Of a DNA stretch of 5,223 nucleotides, positions 1-5,223 are shown piece after piece. The stretch's first letter is position 1; every line of letters begins with the position of its first letter. This stretch comes from Candidatus Aenigmatarchaeota archaeon. Its GTDB lineage: Archaea; Aenigmatarchaeota; Aenigmatarchaeia; QMZP01. The DNA is taken from contig DAOUYM010000054.1 of the NCBI GenBank assembly GCA_030666115.1, positions 1 to 5,223 on the forward strand. Direction: 5' to 3'. A program made the translations under genes and the position numbers. Below the pieces are notes generated by a model, which was not told the origin of the DNA, ran no database searches, and saw nothing but the letters and a program-made list of their open reading frames with translations.

Positions 1-1226
1 ATAAAATCGTTCTGGTACTTTCCAAGCGTGAAATTCTCTATGCTCCCCGGGGAAAGAGAATTGGCCGCTTCGCTGTTCAGAATCATAAGCATTGCATCAG
101 TGTAATTTGTTCCGGGAGGTCCGAACCTCAAATTGCAAAAACCCGATGTCATTGGCTTGCCCCCTTTCCGTTCCCAAAACGGTTTACCATTTTCTATTAG
201 ACGGACATCACCTTTTCCTGAATTATACTCTTGCGGCATTTCATTTCTTGGATCAGGGAGCCTGTTGAATTTGTTCCTGGCCCATATGGCGTGCTCCCTC
301 GTGGGCATGCCTAAACATTCCGCGTCGTGGTTGCCTATCACATAAAAATAATTATCAAGAAATGAAGTCATCTTCCTTATGTATACCTGATAGTGCTCAG
401 CGAAATGTGACATTTCAGTATCGGTCATCTCGTCCGTGCGACACGGAAGTCCCAGGCCTGCATGCTTACCGAAGAAACCAAATGGGTTGTCATCTCCTCC
501 GAGAATCACTGCGTGATAACCTCCTTTGTTGGCTATGTGGAGTGCGGTCTTGAGATATGAAATAGAGTTCTTGAGCTTTGCTTCCTCGGTATTTGGAACG
601 TAATCCGGCGTGTTGACCATCTTTTCTCCAAGAAATGAGAAAATATCGCCTGTCAGTCTGGCTTTCCTGAGATTCTTGTCTCTAAGAACCCTGCTGCCAT
701 CTTTACTATCAGCATCGCCGGGCGAGTGCGTATCTCCAATGAGTGCTAATTTTATCTCATCGTAGTTCAAATCGACATTGGGAGTTTTCATCTTTCTTTC
801 CCTTGTCCATTTCCATGCGCCTTTCCCGTTTTCCCTGTATCCGATCCTTATCCCGATCTCGGGTTCATGTATACCGGTTATTGGGATGTCTAGTTGCCCA
901 TCCCTGGATATTGTATGTTTTCCAAGTGGTCTGTAACCAGAACCATTGTCAATCTCGACCTTGACTTCGAGATTTTTTCCGTATTTTGGCAGAAGAGCCA
1001 GATTGGCCTTATTAGGTGTTTCGAATCTTGTCATCGCTGCAGCATCAAAAACTTTGGGGTCGTGAAGGAAGTTTCCATAATCATCACGATATTTTCCATT
1101 CAGGTCTCGGAAATCATGTACAGGGCTTTCTGAAGAACTTGATCCAAATAGTCGGGATTCTAAGTTATTAAGAAACGCTGCTGCTGCAATGCCCGAAGTA
1201 CCCTTAATGAAATCCCTTCTATCCAT
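1..1226 (-). CDS. Tat-exported calcineurin-like metallophosphoesterase (3' end outside window)
   Basis: The reading frame runs from ATG at 1226 leftward to the window edge without a stop (408 codons), so the C-terminus is missing. The start MDRRDFIKG followed by a short Ala-rich hydrophobic stretch is a twin-arginine (Tat) signal, implying export of a folded, metal-loaded enzyme. Residues ~80-155 look like the beta-sandwich (Fn3-like) domain found before the catalytic domain in purple acid phosphatase and PhoD-like enzymes, ending in a typical W-x-W...KTP stretch. Catalytic motifs seen: GDTHS (164-168, motif I), GGDDN (243-247, motif II, after a strong beta strand HAVIL) and GNHDAE (298-303, motif III). 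The late His motifs (GHxH) would lie outside the window. Motif II is ~80 residues after motif I, longer than usual, suggesting an insertion near 170-215. GGTGA sits 5 nt before the ATG and supports the start. Predicted role: hydrolysis of phosphomonoesters or diesters at the cell surface; the substrate is unknown. Family assignment is firm, substrate is not. Confidence 0.86.
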   Translation of the reverse strand, partial: MDRRDFIKGTSGIAAAAFLNNLESRLFGSSSSESPVHDFRDLNGKYRDDYGNFLHDPKVFDAAAMTRFETPNKANLALLPKYGKNLEVKVEIDNGSGYRPLGKHTISRDGQLDIPITGIHEPEIGIRIGYRENGKGAWKWTRERKMKTPNVDLNYDEIKLALIGDTHSPGDADSKDGSRVLRDKNLRKARLTGDIFSFLGEKMVNTPDYVPNTEEAKLKNSISYLKTALHIANKGGYHAVILGGDDNPFGFFGKHAGLGLPCRTDEMTDTEMSHFAEHYQVYIRKMTSFLDNYFYVIGNHDAECLGMPTREHAIWARNKFNRLPDPRNEMPQEYNSGKGDVRLIENGKPFWERKGGKPMTSGFCNLRFGPPGTNYTDAMLMILNSEAANSLSPGSIENFTLGKYQNDF

Positions 1227-1231
1227 ATTTT

Positions 1232-1236
1232 TCACC
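1232..1236 (-). promoter_or_regulatory. Shine-Dalgarno site of the metallophosphoesterase gene
   Basis: GGTGA on the minus strand lies 5 nt upstream of the ATG at 1226. The same GGTGA core precedes the pelA start, so it appears to be the preferred ribosome-binding core here. It decides the start codon chosen for the phosphoesterase. Confidence 0.6.
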
Positions 1237-1277
1237 ACTATATTTTTGAAAATTGTTAGTTATGCCCACTACCCCCA

Positions 1278-1286
1278 GATTATATG
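1278..1286 (-). promoter_or_regulatory. Candidate TATA box of the metallophosphoesterase gene
   Basis: On the minus strand CATATAATC lies about 52-60 bp before the ATG. With the usual archaeal spacing of ~25 bp, transcription would start near 1256 and give a ~30-nt leader carrying the GGTGA site. A second AT-rich stretch (1240-1251) is too close to the start to be usable. The rest of the 131-bp gap to pelA shows no T-run terminator on the minus strand, so read-through from pelA is also possible. This is inferred from spacing and base pattern only. Confidence 0.35.
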
Positions 1287-1357
1287 GTTAATATTGAGAC
1301 CATGATCAAGGCCTTCAGGAAGGTTCTTTTGTAATCATGCGATCCTGTGCACTCTGT

Positions 1358-2389
1358 TTATTCTGAATCGCGCATCTTGAATCTCAGGAGACCGCCTATC
1401 CCGCCGAGGTGCAGGAACTTCTCCCCGCTCTCGTGATCGCTTGTTATTATCCTAACATTCGCGCCGTTCTTCTCTGCCCTGTTCATCATATCCTCGAAAT
1501 CAGGTATTTTGTCATCTGAAACCAGAAGGATTTCAACTGCACCGAAATCTATCGCTTTCTCTGTCTCCTTCTTACCATAGACCGCCTGCCCTTCATCCTT
1601 ATTTATCCCCTCCAACAGTTTCTCAACCAGTTCTGTCTCCCTTGCAATTCTGGTGTCCTTGAGAATCTGATTGGCCGAGGTCTTTATGACCTCCTGTATC
1701 CCTGCCCTTCCTGTTGAGTTGGCGTGCTCGAGGACAATTCTCTTCGCCAGTTCAGGCTTCTTCTCCCTGATGTACTTGAGCAGATTCTCCCTTTCGAAAC
1801 CAGGCCCAGCCAGAACAATCGCCTGGAATCCTTCCTGCTTCCCCTCCAGATAACCCATTATCTCCTTGTGATAATCCTCAAGGCTGTCGCTGTCTTTGAC
1901 CTTGACGGAACTGAAACTGGCAAGGTACTCAATTCCAGACTCCTTGAGAGCTGCACAGTCAGCCTCCTCCCTGTCCAGCACACAAATCAAAAGCAGGCTG
2001 GGCTTTATCTTGGCCTTGTTCAGCCTGTCGATATGATGGGATTTCCACTGCTTCTTCTGGATTGTCAGGATGGCGTCTGTTCCTATGCCAAGAGAATGAT
2101 AAGAGCCTATCTGTACCAGGTCCTCTGGTCCGGACTTTATCGGTCCTGTCAGCCTTAGCATGTGCGAGTCCTTGTGGAATTCCTTCTTCTCCACCTGTAT
2201 CGTAAGCGTGACTGGCTTCCTGTCGCCCTTGTCTATTTCGTGTCCCCTCTTTATCGTGGTCTTGCGCATAGTCCTAGAGGTAACCAGATCCCCTGGCTCG
2301 AGGATCTTCTCCAGGTGCCAGAGATCATCAGGGGTCTCTGTCCTGATCTTCGCTGTGTTCTCCTTCTTGTCCATCCTTATTACCTGCAT
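1358..2389 (-). CDS. pelA: Pelota/Dom34, mRNA surveillance and ribosome rescue factor
   Basis: Full-length archaeal Pelota (343 aa; the family is about 340-360 aa). It is a structural relative of release factor eRF1. With GTP-bound aEF1A it enters the empty A site of stalled ribosomes, and with ABCE1 it promotes subunit splitting. The three eRF1-type domains can be followed. Domain 1 (~1-125) holds DDLWHLEKILEPGD (21-34), a VEKKEF...MLRLTGPI strand pair and GSYHSLGIG (95-103). Domain 2 (~130-260) carries AGPGF (194-198). Domain 3 (~265-343) ends with GGIGGLLRF (329-337). The GGQ peptidyl-hydrolysis loop of eRF1 is absent, as expected for Pelota, so it cannot release peptide itself. The start at 2389 matches the usual MxVI opening, and GGTGAT lies just upstream. 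It is divergent from the plus-strand surface-protein gene and shares the 101-bp gap with it. All expected landmarks are intact. Confidence 0.97.
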   Translation of the reverse strand: MQVIRMDKKENTAKIRTETPDDLWHLEKILEPGDLVTSRTMRKTTIKRGHEIDKGDRKPVTLTIQVEKKEFHKDSHMLRLTGPIKSGPEDLVQIGSYHSLGIGTDAILTIQKKQWKSHHIDRLNKAKIKPSLLLICVLDREEADCAALKESGIEYLASFSSVKVKDSDSLEDYHKEIMGYLEGKQEGFQAIVLAGPGFERENLLKYIREKKPELAKRIVLEHANSTGRAGIQEVIKTSANQILKDTRIARETELVEKLLEGINKDEGQAVYGKKETEKAIDFGAVEILLVSDDKIPDFEDMMNRAEKNGANVRIITSDHESGEKFLHLGGIGGLLRFKMRDSE

Positions 2390-2392
2390 AAG

Positions 2393-2398
2393 ATCACC
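2393..2398 (-). promoter_or_regulatory. Shine-Dalgarno site of pelA
   Basis: GGTGAT on the minus strand ends 3 nt before the ATG at 2389. The spacing is slightly short, but the core matches that of the downstream phosphoesterase gene and supports the chosen start over the internal Met at codon 6. Confidence 0.55.
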
Positions 2399-2454
2399 AT
2401 TATCTGCATAATCGCCATAACATACCTACCCTCACCACCGAGAGGGGGCTAAAG

Positions 2455-2464
2455 CTTATATTTA
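2455..2464. promoter_or_regulatory. Divergent promoter: shared TATA-like element between pelA and the surface-protein gene
   Basis: CTTATATTTA on the plus strand reads TAAATATAAG on the minus strand, so it resembles a TATA box in both directions; purines just before it on the plus strand could serve as BRE. Rightward, a start ~25 bp on would fall near 2485, only ~6 nt before the ATG at 2491. That ATG has no Shine-Dalgarno sequence (upstream is AT-only, ...cataatatat), so leaderless translation is likely. Leftward, a start near 2434 would give pelA a ~45-nt leader with its GGTGAT site. Inferred from base pattern and spacing; two separate overlapping boxes are also possible. Confidence 0.5.
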
Positions 2465-2490
2465 TTTACTTTACTATAAACATAATATAT

Positions 2491-3597
2491 ATGGACGATT
2501 TCATACCAGTCTTCATTGTAGCTGTCATATTTTTGGCAATAATGGTACTGATTACGGTATTTGTATCTTTCCCGGGGGCTGTGATGAACATCTCTGTGAC
2601 GAGCTTCTCTATCGGAGAGGTTGGTTACCTGACTGATTACCCGACCAAGACGCTTGACCTGAAGTCGTTCTCTGTAGGCGAGACCCAGGAAGAGACCCTT
2701 AAGAGCATGCCACAGGTTGTTGTTTACAGGAACATACTCTCAGCCAATCCGGAGAGCTTTGTGATAGAGGTACCGGAGTGGTATGAGACCACAATGAGAG
2801 GGATCAAGCTCGATTTCAATATGTTCAGGCAGAGCAGCATCCAGTTCAGCAAGCTCGTGATAAAGTGGAATGGCCTGGATGTGTTCAGGGAGGGTGGGAT
2901 AGCTGACACGCATTCCATCTACATAGACAAGGCGAACGTAAAGTCGTCCAACACCCTGGAGATAGATACAGATTACAACGCGTGGTGGTTCTGGGCCACT
3001 GCAACGTACACCCTGAGGAACTTCAATGTCAACCTTGACTACGGGCCAGAGCGCCTGGTACCCTTTAACCTATTGTCCAGCGACCTGCAGGGATTCAACA
3101 AGGGCCAGGTAAACTTCGATGGGGGTGGCTGCGACCTGATTGTAAGGGTCAACGGCGTCAACGTGTACGATGGAACTCCGGATGGCGACACCAAGATTGA
3201 GTTTACGTATCAGGAGGTTCCGCTGGCGCCTGGCGGCAACATAGTCGCTTTCATATCCAGGGCAGGGATATGCAGCCTGCGTGACGCTGAGTTCAAGGTG
3301 TTCCTGATAGGAAATGAGGTCACGGCAACCAGGAAGTTCGACCTCACAAACGAGAACTACAACCTGCTCAACCAGGGCTTCATGGGCAAGATCGACTACA
3401 AGATAGACTCTGTGATGAGGACGGGCTCACTGGTAATAAAGCTCAACGGTGCGTCAATACATGCACCAAGCCCGCACACCGGATGGAACACAGCAACCTT
3501 CACCATATCGGATGTCAGCCAGGGAGAGAACGAGATCAGCTTCTCAGGAACCGGTGCATTCGACATCTCAGATGTCAGGATCATGCTTGAGAAGTAG
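2491..3597 (+). CDS. Membrane-anchored protein with three tandem beta-sandwich-like repeats, function unknown
   Basis: I do not recognise this 368-residue protein as a named family. Residues ~5-27 form one strongly hydrophobic segment (FIPVFIVAVIFLAIMVLITVF) with no cleavage motif, so it is probably an N-terminal anchor with the rest outside the cell. A linker carries a doubled motif, SFSIGE (38-43) and SFSVGE (59-64). Three repeats of about 95 residues follow, each centred on a hydrophobic strand ending in NG: KLVIKWNG (121-128), LIVRVNG (216-222) and LVIKLNG (314-320). Repeats 2 and 3 then show an F-rich strand, a turn with GGN or GEN, another strand, and a closing D-x-x-V type strand. This pattern resembles galactose-binding or jelly-roll modules, suggesting sugar or surface binding; that is inference from strand pattern alone. 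Repeat 1 holds an aromatic cluster, WWFW (165-168). The only two cysteines, C214 and C261, are both in repeat 2. The stop is followed by the gene at 3699 on the same strand. Confidence 0.9.
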   Translation: MDDFIPVFIVAVIFLAIMVLITVFVSFPGAVMNISVTSFSIGEVGYLTDYPTKTLDLKSFSVGETQEETLKSMPQVVVYRNILSANPESFVIEVPEWYETTMRGIKLDFNMFRQSSIQFSKLVIKWNGLDVFREGGIADTHSIYIDKANVKSSNTLEIDTDYNAWWFWATATYTLRNFNVNLDYGPERLVPFNLLSSDLQGFNKGQVNFDGGGCDLIVRVNGVNVYDGTPDGDTKIEFTYQEVPLAPGGNIVAFISRAGICSLRDAEFKVFLIGNEVTATRKFDLTNENYNLLNQGFMGKIDYKIDSVMRTGSLVIKLNGASIHAPSPHTGWNTATFTISDVSQGENEISFSGTGAFDISDVRIMLEK

Positions 3598-3630
3598 AAA
3601 AGCCGCTCTCGTATGTTCTCGCATGTTTTC
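3598..3630 (+). terminator. Possible weak T-rich terminator with a 10-bp tandem repeat
   Basis: Directly after the stop at 3597 the sequence contains ctcgtatgtt then ctcgcatgtt (3608-3617 and 3618-3627, 9 of 10 bases identical), ending in a TTTT run. Archaeal termination needs little more than T-runs, so this could be where transcription of the surface-protein gene stops, but the run is short and no hairpin is evident. Confidence 0.25.
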
Positions 3631-3642
3631 TATAAATTTATA
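3631..3642 (+). promoter_or_regulatory. TATA box of the coiled-coil membrane protein gene
   Basis: TATAAATTTATA is a perfect 12-bp palindrome and a strong match to an archaeal TATA box. A start ~25 bp downstream (near 3662) would give a leader of ~37 nt before the ATG at 3699. The leader contains GTGAG (3686-3690), 8 nt before the ATG, a plausible weak ribosome-binding site. This suggests the gene can be transcribed independently of the surface-protein gene. Being symmetric, the box could also fire leftward, but no gene lies that way. Confidence 0.5.
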
Positions 3643-3698
3643 CGGTTATAACTAATTATTAACAGGCATTACATCAGGTAGTATAGTGAGTGGTTTGT

Positions 3699-5223
3699 AT
3701 GGTTGGGAGACTTAAAAAGGTTCTAAGTGAGCGGGCTTATAAAATTGCTGAGGAGATTATCAAGGACCTCATCGAAAAATATAACAGCCCGGAAATGCGT
3801 ATTGCACAACCTGTTCAAGAAAACAGAAGACTGTTCGTAAATGATGTTCTACTTCAGCTCGGTAAACATGAAATAGAGATGCCTAATGAAGTCAGATCAC
3901 GTGTATATGGGATTGCAGAGGATTATATAGAAAGTTATAAGAAAGAGGATATTGATTACTGGTTAAGTGGTATAAAAACGATAATGGTTAGGAGAGTCGA
4001 AATCTTATTAAAAGAAGCTCACGATGGAAATTACCCCAAGGATGAAGCTAAGAATTTTGTCATTAGAAGAATCGTCATTGATATAAGAGGCGACCTCAAG
4101 AGCCCATATATACTCAGAGCCAAGGAAGGTAAAGAGGACTTAGTAGATATTGTAAAGACAGTGGTTGAGGATGTTTTAAAGAAAAGGAGGGGAATGTGGG
4201 AAAAAAAGTATAAAGAAATATTAAAAAGATCTGATCTTTCTCCGGAGGCAAAAGACAAACGCCTCGCTGTACTCAGAAGATATTATTTCGGTAAAGAAGA
4301 TATTGAGGAAATAAGGAAAAAACGTGGAGAGGAGGAAAAAAGGGGAGAAAAATTGGAGGAGGACTTGAAGGAAGAGGAGCGGAAAATTTTAAGAGAGGAT
4401 GTAAGAGAAAAAAGGAAGGGAATATTTGAGGCAGATATACCATGGAAAGAAGAAGGATTTAAGGATCTGCCAAGGGCCAGGAGAGAGATTATAAGAGAGG
4501 AGTGGTACAAGAAGAAGAGGAAGGAACTCAAGAAAAAGCTCAGGAAGGGTGATATTGAAAAGGAAGAATTCAAGAGGGAGACTAGAAGAGGAAGGGCAAT
4601 GGCTTATGGCAATGTAACCCCAGACAAAGTTGATGAGTATGAAGCAAAAAGGGAAGAATATAAAGATTTCAAAAGTAAACACGCATCAGGTGAACTATTC
4701 AAAGAAGATCCAAAATTAACAATGACTGATGCCAGGACAAAGGAAATAGAGCTTAAGAAAGAACTGAAAGAACTGAAAAAAGAAGTGAAGGGAGAGAAGT
4801 GGAAAAGGTTTGGGAGGGGTGCCCGGAGAACAGCAACAGGACCCAGTAAGTTTGCAAGGGACACCGGGAAGTTTGTGATGAAGGGTTTCATACTGGCCTG
4901 CCTTGTTGGTATCGGTGTTATCCTTTCTACGATGATCGGGCTGAGCTGGCACTTCATCCTCGGCTTCATTCTCTGGGGACTTTTCTATATGTTGCCTGAT
5001 CCGAATGATTTCAAGATCCGTGACGAGGTAAAGGATCTGTCAGAAGACAACCCACTGAAATGGGCAATGCTCAATCCGTTCTCCAAGAAAGGAACATTCG
5101 TCAGGAACAGTAATTCTGGCTGGGGAACATTTAGGAGCCTGGTAAAGGTATCAGTGTTCGCTTTCTTCATAATAGGCATACAGAGCAATCCCATACCACT
5201 CGGTAACATTGTGCTTATAATAG
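3699..5223 (+). CDS. Large charged coiled-coil protein with C-terminal membrane segments, function unknown (3' end outside window)
   Basis: The frame is open from ATG at 3699 to the right edge (508 codons) with no stop; the C-terminus is missing. I recognise no family. Residues 1-~185 are helical and moderately charged (for example KIAEEIIKDLIEKY near the start). Residues ~200-290 and ~315-375 are extremely rich in Lys, Glu and Arg, with coiled-coil character such as LKKELKELKKEV. After a basic stretch (~376-395) comes a hydrophobic region at 396-432, long enough for two short helices joined at G414-S416, then a polar loop (MLPDPNDF...) and another hydrophobic stretch from ~484, continuing into one that is cut by the edge. 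By the positive-inside rule the charged region is probably cytoplasmic. An upstream in-frame TGA (3687-3689) limits the start to GTG 3690 or ATG 3699; ATG was chosen for the GTGAG spacing. The A-rich, purine-rich coding strand differs clearly from the upstream gene. Confidence 0.88.
   Translation, partial: MVGRLKKVLSERAYKIAEEIIKDLIEKYNSPEMRIAQPVQENRRLFVNDVLLQLGKHEIEMPNEVRSRVYGIAEDYIESYKKEDIDYWLSGIKTIMVRRVEILLKEAHDGNYPKDEAKNFVIRRIVIDIRGDLKSPYILRAKEGKEDLVDIVKTVVEDVLKKRRGMWEKKYKEILKRSDLSPEAKDKRLAVLRRYYFGKEDIEEIRKKRGEEEKRGEKLEEDLKEEERKILREDVREKRKGIFEADIPWKEEGFKDLPRARREIIREEWYKKKRKELKKKLRKGDIEKEEFKRETRRGRAMAYGNVTPDKVDEYEAKREEYKDFKSKHASGELFKEDPKLTMTDARTKEIELKKELKELKKEVKGEKWKRFGRGARRTATGPSKFARDTGKFVMKGFILACLVGIGVILSTMIGLSWHFILGFILWGLFYMLPDPNDFKIRDEVKDLSEDNPLKWAMLNPFSKKGTFVRNSNSGWGTFRSLVKVSVFAFFIIGIQSNPIPLGNIVLII

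Noticed and set aside
133..1133. Plus-strand open frames of 63-79 residues across the left part
   Set aside because: All are antisense to the phosphoesterase gene, which has a Tat signal and three catalytic motifs in one continuous frame.
1311..1325. Short inverted repeat (ccttcaggaagg) after pelA as a terminator
   Set aside because: The stem is only 4-5 bp and no T-run follows on the minus strand, so it does not support a terminator.
1724..2158. 144-residue open frame on the plus strand within pelA
   Set aside because: It lies wholly antisense to the well-conserved pelA, has no ribosome-binding site and its translation shows no domain-like pattern; it is a shadow of pelA codon use.
2491..2570. 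Class III (archaellin/pilin) signal peptide at the start of the 368-residue protein
   Set aside because: There is no basic N-terminus nor a K/R-G/A cleavage motif before the hydrophobic segment; the start MDDF with acidic residues fits a plain membrane anchor instead.
4283..4969. Several minus-strand open frames of about 80-120 residues rich in Ser, Phe and Leu
   Set aside because: They mirror the Lys/Glu-rich plus-strand coding sequence; runs such as FFSS are what antisense AAG/GAA/GAG codons produce. The hydrophobic look is not evidence of membrane proteins.

Overview
The window is archaeal chromosomal DNA. The clearest marker is a full-length Pelota (aPelota/Dom34) gene, which occurs in archaea and eukaryotes but not bacteria. 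Its compact, intron-free neighbourhood, TATA-like boxes about 25-60 bp upstream of starts, GGTGA ribosome-binding sites, at least one probably leaderless gene, and frequent AGG/AGA and ATA codons all fit an archaeon. I cannot assign a phylum; a small-genome (DPANN-type) lineage is possible, but that is only an impression from the many unrecognisable membrane and surface proteins.

Layout: four protein genes in a divergent arrangement. On the minus strand, pelA (1358-2389) is followed after 131 bp by a twin-arginine-exported metallophosphoesterase (1-1226), whose C-terminus lies beyond the left edge. On the plus strand, a 368-residue membrane-anchored protein with three internal beta-type repeats (2491-3597) is followed after 101 bp by a large, very charged, helical membrane protein (3699 to the right edge, still open after 508 codons). 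The 101-bp gap at 2390-2490 is a divergent promoter. One TATA-like element there may serve both directions, giving a near-leaderless transcript on the plus side and a leader with a Shine-Dalgarno site on the minus side.

How the genes relate: pelA is a ribosome-rescue housekeeping gene and has no obvious functional link to the others. The other three all look like envelope proteins: an exported phosphatase, a surface protein on a single-pass anchor, and a coiled-coil protein with several membrane segments. The two plus-strand genes are the part most likely to be undescribed. Whether they act together is unproven, because the second has its own apparent promoter.

I saw no rRNA, tRNA, CRISPR array, insertion sequence or attachment site. 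No frameshift is needed to read any of the four genes.
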